A stretch of DNA of 8,568 nucleotides, taken from contig JAJZRK010000135.1 of the NCBI GenBank assembly GCA_021802745.1, forward strand, positions 1 through 8,568, read 5' to 3'. The DNA comes from a bacterium (lineage in GTDB: Bacteria; Gemmatimonadota; Gemmatimonadetes; Gemmatimonadales; Gemmatimonadaceae). Under the pieces are notes generated by a model, which was not told where the DNA came from, searched no databases, and saw only the letters and a list, made by a program, of their open reading frames with translations. Position 1 is the first letter of the stretch. Each line of letters begins with the position of its first letter. Both the position numbers and the translations under genes were made by a program. This document shows, one piece after another, positions 1 to 7,854 of the stretch.

Positions 1-676
1 CGGCAAGCAGCACGTCGGCGGTGGAACGCGTGTCCCCCGGAAAGACGTCGTCGGGGTGCAGCTTCAGGCGCTCGTGCACGATGCGCCGAGCCAGCGAGTA
101 GCCGTTGGTGTGCAGGCCGCTCGACGCCAGCGCCACGAGCACGTCGCCCTCGCGCACCCGGTCGCGCGTGATCACCTCGTCTTCCTCGACCCAGCCGACG
201 ATGAAACCGGCGAGGTCGTAGTCGGGGGGCGTGTACAGCCCGGGCATCTCCGCCGTCTCGCCGCCGACCAGCGAGCAACCGTTTTCACGGCACCCGGCGG
301 CGACGCCCGCGACCACCTGCTCCACCACCTCGGGGACGAGCTGGCCGAAGGCCACGTAGTCGAGGAAGAAGAGCGGCTCCGCCCCCTGCACGAGGATGTC
401 GTTGACGCAGTGGTTCACCAGGCAATGGCCGATGGTGTCGTGGCGACCGGCGTCGATGGCCAGCTTGATCTTCGTCCCCACCCCGTCGGCACTCGAAACG
501 AGGAGCGGCGCCCGAGCCCCGGCCGGCACGCGGAACATCCCGCCAAACCCGCCGAACGCACCGCGTGCGCCCGCCGTGAACGTGCTTTCCACGAGCGCCT
601 TTATACGGTGCTTGGACGACTCGGCGGCGGCGATGTCAACGCCGGCGCCGGCGTAGGTCAGCCCTTCACGGCTCAC
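1..676 (-). CDS. purM: Phosphoribosylformylglycinamidine cyclo-ligase (AIR synthetase), C-terminus cut by window edge
   Basis: This enzyme closes the imidazole ring of purines, converting FGAM and ATP to AIR and ADP in the cytoplasm. The visible 225 residues carry the family landmarks in order: an N-terminal LTYAGAGVD (residues 7-14), the nucleotide-binding SADGVGTK (62-69), VNDILVQGAEPLFFLDY (91-107), GGETAEMPG (138-146) and SGLHTNGYSL (186-195). PurM proteins are usually about 340 residues, so roughly the last third lies beyond position 1. I chose the GTG at 674-676 because homology begins right there, an AGGA lies 9 bases upstream, and no other start fits. GTG overlaps the stop of the upstream kinase gene in GTGA, which implies translational coupling. 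Identity is secure from the motifs; the missing C-terminus cannot be judged. Confidence 0.96.
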   Translation of the reverse strand, partial: MSREGLTYAGAGVDIAAAESSKHRIKALVESTFTAGARGAFGGFGGMFRVPAGARAPLLVSSADGVGTKIKLAIDAGRHDTIGHCLVNHCVNDILVQGAEPLFFLDYVAFGQLVPEVVEQVVAGVAAGCRENGCSLVGGETAEMPGLYTPPDYDLAGFIVGWVEEDEVITRDRVREGDVLVALASSGLHTNGYSLARRIVHERLKLHPDDVFPGDTRSTADVLLA

Positions 677-1590
677 GACGGCATGTCCTGATCGAAGGAG
701 ACGAGGCGGTGGAAGTCGGCGACGCGGCGGTCAATGTCGTCGCGCGTCACCGACAACAGCCGCGTGATGGAAAACGCCTCGACGACGAACGAGCCCATGG
801 CCGAGCCGATCACCACGGCGCGGCGCAGGTTGGCGTCGCTGAGGTCGTTGGTGCGGGCCAGATAGCCCATGAAGCCGCCGGCGAACGAGTCGCCCGCCCC
901 GGTGGGATCGAAGACGGCCTCGAGCGGATAGGCCGGCGCGTAGAAGATCGAGTCGTGCGTGAACATGAAGGCGCCGTGCTCCCCCTTCTTGATCAACACC
1001 GTCTTGGGGCCGCGCGCAAGGATCCAGCGCGCCGCCTGCACGAGATTGGCCTGTTCCGTGAGCTGGCGCGCCTCGCCGTCGTTGAGCGTGATGAGATCCA
1101 CGCGCTTGAGCAGGTCGAGCAGGTCGCCGCGCCGCGACTCGATCCAGAAGTTCATCGTGTCGCAGGCCACGAACCTGGGGCTGTCCACCTGCTCCAGCAC
1201 CTGCAGCTGCAGCCGCGGGTCAATGTTCGCGAGAAAGACGTACTGCGCCGACTTGAACTGGTCGGGGAGCTTGGGGCGGAAGTGCGAGAAGACGCCGAGG
1301 CGGGTCTCGAGCGTCTCCGCCGAGTTGAGGTCGTGCCGGTAGCGCCCGCGCCAGCGGAACGACTCGCCCTCGGCCTGCTCCAGCCCCGTGAGGTCAATCT
1401 TGCGCTCGCGCAGCGCCTCGAGTCGCTCGACGGGATAGTCGTCGCCAACGACGCCGACGAGCTGCACCGGACCCTGGTGGCTGGCCGCGGCGGAGAAGTA
1501 GGTGGCTGAGCCGCCGAGGACTTCATCGGCCTTGCCGAAGGGGGTTTCGACGGAGTCCAGCGCGACGGATCCCACCACTAAGAGAGACAT
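673..1590 (-). CDS. PfkB/ribokinase-family sugar or nucleoside kinase
   Basis: This 305-residue cytosolic protein belongs to the PfkB (ribokinase-like) family, which phosphorylates sugars or nucleosides with ATP. The N-terminal strand is MSLLVVGSVALD, followed by the substrate-side GGSATYF (26-32), NDGEARQL (170-177), KKGEHGA (201-207) and the family signature DPTGAGDSFAGGF (228-240). In that signature D234 is the expected catalytic base and GAG the anion hole. Length is typical. The ATG at 1588-1590 gives the expected N-terminal beta strand; in-frame sequence further upstream is low-complexity, and no Shine-Dalgarno sequence is visible. It overlaps purM by four bases. The substrate cannot be read from the sequence: it resembles the widespread PfkB group often annotated only as sugar kinase. 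Adenosine or another nucleoside is possible given the purM neighbour, but that is inference. Confidence 0.93.
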   Translation of the reverse strand: MSLLVVGSVALDSVETPFGKADEVLGGSATYFSAAASHQGPVQLVGVVGDDYPVERLEALRERKIDLTGLEQAEGESFRWRGRYRHDLNSAETLETRLGVFSHFRPKLPDQFKSAQYVFLANIDPRLQLQVLEQVDSPRFVACDTMNFWIESRRGDLLDLLKRVDLITLNDGEARQLTEQANLVQAARWILARGPKTVLIKKGEHGAFMFTHDSIFYAPAYPLEAVFDPTGAGDSFAGGFMGYLARTNDLSDANLRRAVVIGSAMGSFVVEAFSITRLLSVTRDDIDRRVADFHRLVSFDQDMPS

Positions 1591-1676
1591 GCTGTTCGAG
1601 GGAGGAGGAGGGGTGCAGGGGTGTGGTGAGGAGGGACGAGTGGAGAATGGGGGAGGGGGGCGAGGGCGGCTACCGG
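1591..1676 (-). promoter_or_regulatory. C-rich, G-poor leader between argS and pfkB (possible Rho-loading or unstructured leader)
   Basis: The spacer between the argS stop and the pfkB ATG is strongly strand-biased. Over 1601-1660 I count 40 C and 2 G in the transcript sense (60 bases); over 1591-1670, 50 C and 7 G. The plus strand correspondingly has G runs at 1600-1602, 1610-1613, 1618-1621, 1633-1635, 1649-1653 and 1655-1660. C-rich, G-poor RNA is the known hallmark of Rho utilisation sites, and such RNA is also poorly structured. The role is inferred; no stem-loop with a T tract was seen. Confidence 0.4.
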
Positions 1677-1702
1677 CGTTCAGGTGCGGGGGACGAGGCT
1701 GG

Positions 1703-3400
1703 CTACATGCGTTCAGGGGCGCTGATGCCCAGCAGGGCCAGTCCATTGGCCAGCACTTGCCGCGCGGCCTTGGCCAGCACGAGGCGTGCGCGCAGGATGT
1801 GCTCGGGCTCGCCGAGCACATGATGCTTGTGGTACCAGAGGTGCACCTGGCGTGCCGTCTCCAGCAGGTAGGCCGCGACACGGTGCGGCTCGAGCGATTC
1901 CGCGGCGCCGGCGACGAGGCGCGGATAGTCGAGCAGTGCACTCACCAGTTCGCGCTCGGCCTCCTCGCTGAGGGCGTCCCACTGCACGCCGTCGGCGGTG
2001 ATCGTCGCCGGGTCAATCTCGCCGACGCGGAAGATGCCGCTGAGCCGTGCGTGCGCCATCTGGATGTAGTAGACCGGATTTTCCTCGGACTGCGAGCGCG
2101 CCAGGTCCACATCGAACACCAACTGGCTGTCGCCCTTCCGCATCAGGAAGAAGTAGCGCACCGCGTCGCGCCCGACCTCGTCAATGAGGTCGCGCACGGT
2201 GACGTAGCTGCCGGCGCGCTTGGAGATCTTCACCTCCTCGCCGCCGCGCATCACCGTCACCATCTGGTGCAGCACGTATTCGGGGTAGCCCTTGGGGACG
2301 CCGACCTCCAGCGCCTGCAGGCCGGCGCGCACGCGCGCCGTGGTGCCGTGATGGTCGGCGCCCTGCACGTTGATGGCGCGCGTGAAGCCGCGGCGCCACT
2401 TGGTGACGTGATAGGCGACGTCGGGCACGAAGTACGTGTAGGTGCCGTCGCGCTTGCGCATCACGCGATCCTTGTCGTCGCCGAAGTCGGTGGTGCGCAG
2501 CCAGAGCGCGCCGTCGTCCTCGAAGGTGTGCCCGCCCTGCCCCAGCATGCCGACTGTCTCGTTCACGTGGCCGTCGGTGTACAGCGACGACTCGAGGTAG
2601 TAGAGGTCGAACTGCACGCCAAAGGCCTTGAGGTCGAGGTCCTGCTCGGCGCGCAGCGCGGCGACGGCGAAGCGGCGCATCGCGTCGAAGAGCGCGGCGT
2701 CGGCGGGACGTTCACCGGCGGCGATCGCCTGGGCGCCGGCGAGGAGTGCGGCGGGCGCGGGTGTGCCGTGCTCGGACACGTACCGCTCGGCCAGTTCCTT
2801 GATGTACTCCCCGTTGTAGCCGCCCTCGGGGATGGCGGCGTCCGCACCCGCCAGCTGCGCCACGCGTACCCACAAGGACTTGGCGAGGTTCTCGATCTGC
2901 ACGCCCCCGTCGTTGTAGTAGAACTCCCGGGTCACCCGGTACCCTGCCCCCTCGAGCAGCGCGCTGATGGCGTCGCCGAGCGCGGCCTGGCGGCCGTGGC
3001 CCACGTGCAGCGGACCGGTGGGGTTGGCCGAGACGAACTCGACGTTGACCGGCTGCCCGGCGCCGATCGCACTGCGGCCGTAGGCGGGCCCCTGGGCGAG
3101 GATGTCGGCGAGGCCGCGCGCGTGCGCACCGGCGTCGAGGCGGAAGTTGATGAAGCCGGGGCCGGCGATGTCGGTGGACGCGACGCCGGCGGCGGTCAGG
3201 TCGAGGTGGGCCACGAGTTCCACGGCGATGTCGCGCGGCTTCCTGGCCAGCGGCTTGGCGAGCGTCATCGCGAGATTGGTGGCCCAGTCGCCGTGCGCCG
3301 GGTCGCGCGGACGCTCGAGCGCGGGCACCACGCCGGCCGGCGCTCCGATGGCGACGGCCGCACGCGCCAACTCGTCGCGCAGCAGCTGTTCAGGCGTCAT
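1703..3400 (-). CDS. argS: Arginyl-tRNA synthetase (class I)
   Basis: This cytoplasmic enzyme charges tRNA-Arg with arginine using ATP. The 565 residues match the usual family length of about 550-590. Domains in order: the ArgRS-specific N-terminal domain (about 1-90, with the family-typical GDWATN at 37-42 and GPGFINF at 80-86); the Rossmann catalytic core with the HIGH motif present as HVGH (132-135) within NPTGPLHVGHGR; INVQGADHHG (343-352); the KMSKS loop as KISKR (391-395); and the DALR anticodon-binding domain from about 445 to the end. The ATG at 3398-3400 overlaps the stop of the upstream FmdB-like gene (ATGA), and an AAGGGCGG stretch lies just upstream, so translation is probably coupled. 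No key motif is missing. Confidence 0.98.
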   Translation of the reverse strand: MTPEQLLRDELARAAVAIGAPAGVVPALERPRDPAHGDWATNLAMTLAKPLARKPRDIAVELVAHLDLTAAGVASTDIAGPGFINFRLDAGAHARGLADILAQGPAYGRSAIGAGQPVNVEFVSANPTGPLHVGHGRQAALGDAISALLEGAGYRVTREFYYNDGGVQIENLAKSLWVRVAQLAGADAAIPEGGYNGEYIKELAERYVSEHGTPAPAALLAGAQAIAAGERPADAALFDAMRRFAVAALRAEQDLDLKAFGVQFDLYYLESSLYTDGHVNETVGMLGQGGHTFEDDGALWLRTTDFGDDKDRVMRKRDGTYTYFVPDVAYHVTKWRRGFTRAINVQGADHHGTTARVRAGLQALEVGVPKGYPEYVLHQMVTVMRGGEEVKISKRAGSYVTVRDLIDEVGRDAVRYFFLMRKGDSQLVFDVDLARSQSEENPVYYIQMAHARLSGIFRVGEIDPATITADGVQWDALSEEAERELVSALLDYPRLVAGAAESLEPHRVAAYLLETARQVHLWYHKHHVLGEPEHILRARLVLAKAARQVLANGLALLGISAPERM

Positions 3401-3741
3401 TCGCCGCCCTTGGCGGGGGTGCTGGCCGGGCCGGCCGGCTTGGCGTCGGACGCCTTGGGCGCCTCGCTCTTCGACGCGTCGGACTTGGCGCCTTCCCCCG
3501 CAGCGGGCGCCCCCTTGCCGCTCGATGCGTTGGACGTCGCCGCGGGTTTCTTGCCGTCCTTGCCGTAGTCCGTGATGTAGAAGCCGGAGCCCTTGAAGAG
3601 CAAGCCGCCGCCCGCCGACAAGCGGCGCTCGCCGAGCTTGCCGCATGTTGGACACGGCAGTTCGGATTTGGCGGTGCTCATCTTGAGGAAGAACTCCTCA
3701 AAGTCGTGGCCGTTGGGGCAGCGGTATTCGTACGTGGGCAT
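3397..3741 (-). CDS. FmdB-family zinc-ribbon protein with low-complexity tail
   Basis: This is a 114-residue protein beginning MPTYEYRCPNGHDFEEFF, the classic opening of the FmdB/Zn_ribbon_8 family. The second metal knuckle is CPTC (C30, C33). The first has only C8; the usual second Cys of that knuckle is absent and the local sequence is CPNGH, so H12 may substitute or the site may be incomplete. Residues 42-60 (SAGGGLLFKGSGFYITDYG) are the conserved end of the family core. Residues 61-114 are low-complexity and rich in Ala, Lys, Ser, Pro and Gly, probably disordered. The family name comes from a proposed regulator of formamidase, but most members have no established function. The ATG at 3739-3741 is fixed by the family N-terminus. 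The stop overlaps the argS start by four bases. No clear Shine-Dalgarno sequence precedes it. Confidence 0.92.
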   Translation of the reverse strand: MPTYEYRCPNGHDFEEFFLKMSTAKSELPCPTCGKLGERRLSAGGGLLFKGSGFYITDYGKDGKKPAATSNASSGKGAPAAGEGAKSDASKSEAPKASDAKPAGPASTPAKGGE

Positions 3742-3775
3742 GGACGTGACGGGGGCTAAAGTGCGATAGCCTAGT

Positions 3776-3804
3776 AATTTAGCACTGCGATTGAGGATTT
3801 GGAA
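3776..3804 (-). promoter_or_regulatory. Weak candidate promoter upstream of the FmdB-like gene
   Basis: The spacer 3742-3901 contains an AT-rich island (about 3762-3830) in otherwise GC-rich DNA. Read on the minus strand, TAAATT (3776-3781), preceded by TGC as in an extended -10, sits 17 bases after TTCCAA (3799-3804). Matches to the sigma-70 consensus are only 4 of 6 and 3 of 6. The -35 candidate falls inside the degenerate repeat copy at 3786-3810. The position suits a promoter for the FmdB-like gene and argS, but this is a weak call. Confidence 0.22.
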
Positions 3805-3810
3805 TCCGGA
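3786..3810 (+). repeat. Diverged third copy of the 25-bp terminal repeat
   Basis: This stretch matches the 25-bp terminal repeat found at 4994-5018 (direct) and 5188-5212 (inverted) at 22 of 25 positions; mismatches are at repeat positions 1, 15 and 21. It overlaps a 12-base palindrome, GAATCCGGATTC (3802-3813). Beyond it, short CGATTC motifs recur (GCGATTC at 3827-3833 and 3840-3846), but no second full arm is visible, so it looks like a decayed or half element. It lies in the spacer between the zinc-ribbon membrane protein gene and the FmdB-like gene. Confidence 0.75.
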
Positions 3811-3901
3811 TTCGGCACTTATGAATGCGATTCGGGACGGCGATTCGCGATCTGCAACGTGCACGCCCCCTCTGGGTTGAGCGTTGCCTTCGGCACCGCA
3901 A

Positions 3902-4993
3902 CTAGCGTTCCATGCGCGCCTTGAGTGCGGCAAGAGCGCGGTCAATGCTCGACGACTCGAGCGTGTCGGCGATGCGCGCGAGTTCCTCCGCTTCCTTCCA
4001 CGCGAATTCGAGATCGAGCAGCTCGCCGGCCAGCACTTCGCGTTCGCGCTGTTCGTTGAGCGCCATTTCGAGCGCCAGCGTGGTGGTGGCGCCAATCTTG
4101 CCGAGCGTGCGCTCGGCCGGCGCCTTGTCTCCAAAGAGCCGCTTGCGCGCGTACTGTTCCAGCACGCCAAGCGGCAAGTCGTGCGCGCCATGCGCCGCGA
4201 CCGATTCGAGCATGCCCACCGCGAGGCGTTCGTCCTCCTTGCGCCCGCCGGAGCGATTCACCTTGGTCAGCACCTTGGCCAGGACGCGCGGCGACAGTGC
4301 TGCGTCGTAGCGCACCGTGTCACGCCCGACGACCGGCACCGTCAGCAGAAAGCCCGAGTCACCGTCGGCCCTCTCGATGAGTCCCTTGCGCGCATGCTTG
4401 GTCTCCACGACCGGCGCCGTGATGGGCGGGCGTTCGCGTCCGAGCAGTTCGGGAAGCGGCCGATTGAGCACTCCCACGGGGTCCACCAGCCGCTCGGGCG
4501 GCGTGGGCAGGACGATGCGGGTGGCGCGTTCGTAGGCCGCCTGCAGCAGTTGCCAGCCCCAGTTGCCCCCGATGAATCCGGTCCCCGCCGTCTTGACGCC
4601 GACCGCCATGACGGCCGCGCCCACCACGCCGCCGGCCACCACCCACCGGTACTTGCGTCGTCGCGCGGCGAGCTGGGCGCCAAATCGCCACGCCGCCATT
4701 TCGGGCCGCAGCGCCGCGCCGACGCGCACCAACTCGGTGCCTTCTCCGATGCGCGCGAGGCCAACGTTGTCGGTGCTCATGCGCAGCCGCGTGCCCTCGT
4801 ACAGCCGCTCGCACTCGTCCATCGCCTCCCAACGCTCTTCCAGCGGCGACAGGTTCCACCGCTTGCACGACTCGCAGATCACCCAGAAGCGGCCGTTGGC
4901 GCTGTCGAAGGCGAGCCGGCGGCCGACAGGAAAACTGGTGACCGCCTCGTTGCGTCCGAGGTCGGCATGGCAGAACAGGCAGGTGGAATACAC
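3902..4993 (-). CDS. Uncharacterised zinc-ribbon-like, single-membrane-span protein
   Basis: I do not recognise a named family. With the GTG start the protein has 363 residues. The N-terminus carries two CxxC pairs, CLFC (C5, C8) and CESC (C40, C43), spaced as in a zinc ribbon, followed by a conserved-looking soluble stretch with WNLSPLEERWEAMDECERL (46-64). A basic run, ARRRKYR (110-116), precedes one hydrophobic segment at about 117-136, which by the positive-inside rule would put the zinc ribbon in the cytoplasm. A proline-rich linker (about 163-194) and a charged, probably helical C-terminal part (about 255-363) follow. The start is uncertain. GTG at 4991-4993 is the only start just before the first cysteines and has no Shine-Dalgarno sequence. 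A longer frame reaching an ATG at 5200 would translate the repeat element and is unlikely. I associate this architecture with Gemmatimonadota genomes, from memory only. Confidence 0.82.
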   Translation of the reverse strand: MYSTCLFCHADLGRNEAVTSFPVGRRLAFDSANGRFWVICESCKRWNLSPLEERWEAMDECERLYEGTRLRMSTDNVGLARIGEGTELVRVGAALRPEMAAWRFGAQLAARRRKYRWVVAGGVVGAAVMAVGVKTAGTGFIGGNWGWQLLQAAYERATRIVLPTPPERLVDPVGVLNRPLPELLGRERPPITAPVVETKHARKGLIERADGDSGFLLTVPVVGRDTVRYDAALSPRVLAKVLTKVNRSGGRKEDERLAVGMLESVAAHGAHDLPLGVLEQYARKRLFGDKAPAERTLGKIGATTTLALEMALNEQREREVLAGELLDLEFAWKEAEELARIADTLESSSIDRALAALKARMER

Positions 4994-5212
4994 GGCGATT
5001 GAGGATTGGGAATTCGGAACGGGATCGGGGACCGCGACGGCGGATGACGATTGGCGAACGGGGGGCGACTGGCGAACAGTTGCGCCGGGCGCGTTGGGTG
5101 CGCCGGGTGCGTCGGGTACGTCTGCGTCGGATGCGCTCCGACGCCCCATCGCCCATCGGAATCCGTAATCGCGGTCACCAATCCCAATCCGAATTCCCAA
5201 TCCTCAATCGCC
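4994..5212. repeat. 219-bp palindromic element with 25-bp perfect terminal inverted repeats
   Basis: Bases 4994-5018 and 5188-5212 are perfect inverted copies of a 25-bp sequence that begins GGCGATTGAGG and ends GAATTCGGA. The symmetry continues inward imperfectly. For example, 5021-5037 (GGGATCGGGGACCGCGA) matches the reverse complement of the other arm at 15 of 17 positions, with further CGGAT, CGAT and GGGGCG blocks, giving arms of about 70 bp each. The centre (about 5064-5141) holds a 9-bp tandem repeat. The element fills the spacer exactly: it touches the mutase stop codon (5213-5215) on one side and the GTG of the next gene (4991-4993) on the other. It encodes no transposase. It could be a MITE- or REP-like mobile repeat, or an RNA hairpin acting in the transcript. 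Confidence 0.88.
5082..5117 (+). repeat. Four-copy 9-bp tandem repeat in the centre of the palindromic element
   Basis: Four consecutive 9-mers follow the pattern GCG(C/T)(C/T)GGG(C/T): GCGCCGGGC, GCGTTGGGT, GCGCCGGGT and GCGTCGGGT, with a degraded continuation to about 5135. A neighbouring direct repeat, CGATTGGCGAACGG (5049-5062) and CGACTGGCGAACAG (5066-5079), has a 17-base period. Being a multiple of three, the 9-bp unit keeps a frame open and would read as Ala-Pro-Gly/Asn repeats on the minus strand, but I do not think it is translated. Confidence 0.75.
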
Positions 5213-6777
<1,565 letters not shown>

Positions 6778-6778
<1 letters not shown>

Positions 6779-7794
6779 TAGCGCTCCGTCTCGAGAATAC
6801 GCGTGGCGATCTCCACGTCACGCTTGCTGCCGATGTAGAGCGGCGAGCGCTGGTGAAGTTCGCTGGGCACGACATCCAGCAGGCGCTGGCGTCCGTTGGT
6901 GGCGGCGCCGCCGGCCTGCTCGCAGATGAAGGCGAGCGGGTTGCATTCATACAGCAATCGGAGCTTCCCGTTGGGCGCCTGCCGGTTCGCGGGATATACG
7001 AAGACGCCGCCGCCAAGCAGGTTGCGGTGGAAGTCGGCGACGAGCGAGCCCACGTAGCGCACATTCATCGGCTCACGCTGCATGTCGAGCCCGCGATAGC
7101 GCCGCATGAGCGCGCGCACCGGCTCGCTCCAGTCGCGCTCGTACGAGTCGTTGACCGACAGGTACTTGCCGACTTCGGGCGTCCGGATGTGCGGGTGCGA
7201 CAGCAGGAACTCGCCAATGGACGGGTCGAGGGTAAAGCCGTGCGCCCCGTGGCCGGTGCTGTACACCATCATCGTGCTCGAGCCGTAGATGACGTACCCC
7301 GCGGCGACCTGCCGGAGGCCCGGCTGCAGCATGTCGCGCGTCGTGCCGGGGCCGGTGCCCTCGGTGACGCGGCGGAGCACGGAGAAGATGGTCCCCACCG
7401 GGACGTTGACGTCAATGTTGGACGATCCGTCGAGCGGATCGAACAGCAGCACATACTTGCCGCACTTGAACTGCGGCGGGATCGGGATGATCTCCTCCTC
7501 CTCCTCCGACGCCATGGCGCACAGGCGGCCGCCGTGATCCATGGCCTTGCTGATGATGACGTTGGCGATCACGTCGAGCTTCTGCTGGTGCTCGCCCTGA
7601 ATGTTTTCGGAGCCGGCCGCGCCGAGGATGTCTATGAGGCCGGCGCGCCGCACCTTGCTACTGATCATCTTCGCGGCGACCGCGAGGTCGTACAGGATGC
7701 CCGACAGTTCGCCGGTCGCCTCAGGAAACAGCGCTTCCTGCTCGATGATGAACCGGTCAATGGTGACGACGGACGTGTCGGAGTTCGGAATCAT
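6778..7794 (-). CDS. fbp: Fructose-1,6-bisphosphatase, class I
   Basis: This cytoplasmic enzyme hydrolyses fructose 1,6-bisphosphate to fructose 6-phosphate, the committed step of gluconeogenesis. The 338 residues match class I length. Landmarks are the metal-binding acidic run at SEEEEE (96-101), the metal and substrate signature [20 protein letters not shown] (118-137, with D119 and D122), [12 protein letters not shown] (167-178), [17 protein letters not shown] (244-260) and [21 protein letters not shown] (276-296), which holds the catalytic loop and a metal-ligand Glu (E283). The ATG at 7792-7794 places [10 protein letters not shown] at the expected distance. The leader is pyrimidine-rich with no Shine-Dalgarno sequence. 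The gene is followed directly by the mutase with a one-base overlap. A 60-bp spacer separates it from the upstream hydrolase gene, so it may begin its own transcription unit. Confidence 0.97.
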
Positions 7795-7854
7795 GGAAGA
7801 AGGGCGGAGTGGGACAGAGTACCACGCGGCGTACGGCTGAAAGGTCGCCAGCGC

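Noticed and set aside
1591..1941. Upstream extension of the PfkB kinase frame
   Set aside because: The extra residues are Pro/Ser/Arg-rich, overlap the argS C-terminus, and precede the canonical N-terminal strand of the family.
1502..3568. Long open plus-strand frame (688 codons) opposite argS
   Set aside because: It is the antisense of argS and its flanks. The translation is Val/Ala/Arg/His/Gly-rich with no recognisable domain, as expected from high-GC codon bias in the real gene.
3401..3655. Upstream extension of the argS frame
   Set aside because: It lies inside the FmdB-like gene in another frame; the ATG at 3400 matches the expected ArgRS N-terminus and sits in an ATGA overlap.
3880..3901. 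Possible terminator after the zinc-ribbon protein gene
   Set aside because: Only a 4-5 bp stem (GTTGC/GCAAC or TGCC/GGCA) with no following T run in the transcript; too weak to call.
4994..5200. N-terminal extension of the zinc-ribbon protein up to an ATG at 5200
   Set aside because: It would translate the inverted repeat and the 9-bp tandem repeat into a low-complexity peptide. Protein-like conservation cues begin only after the GTG at 4993.
7795..7854. Possible fbp promoter (TACTCT as -10) in the 60-bp spacer
   Set aside because: No convincing -35 at proper spacing and only a partial -10 match; a promoter may exist here but the sequence does not show it.
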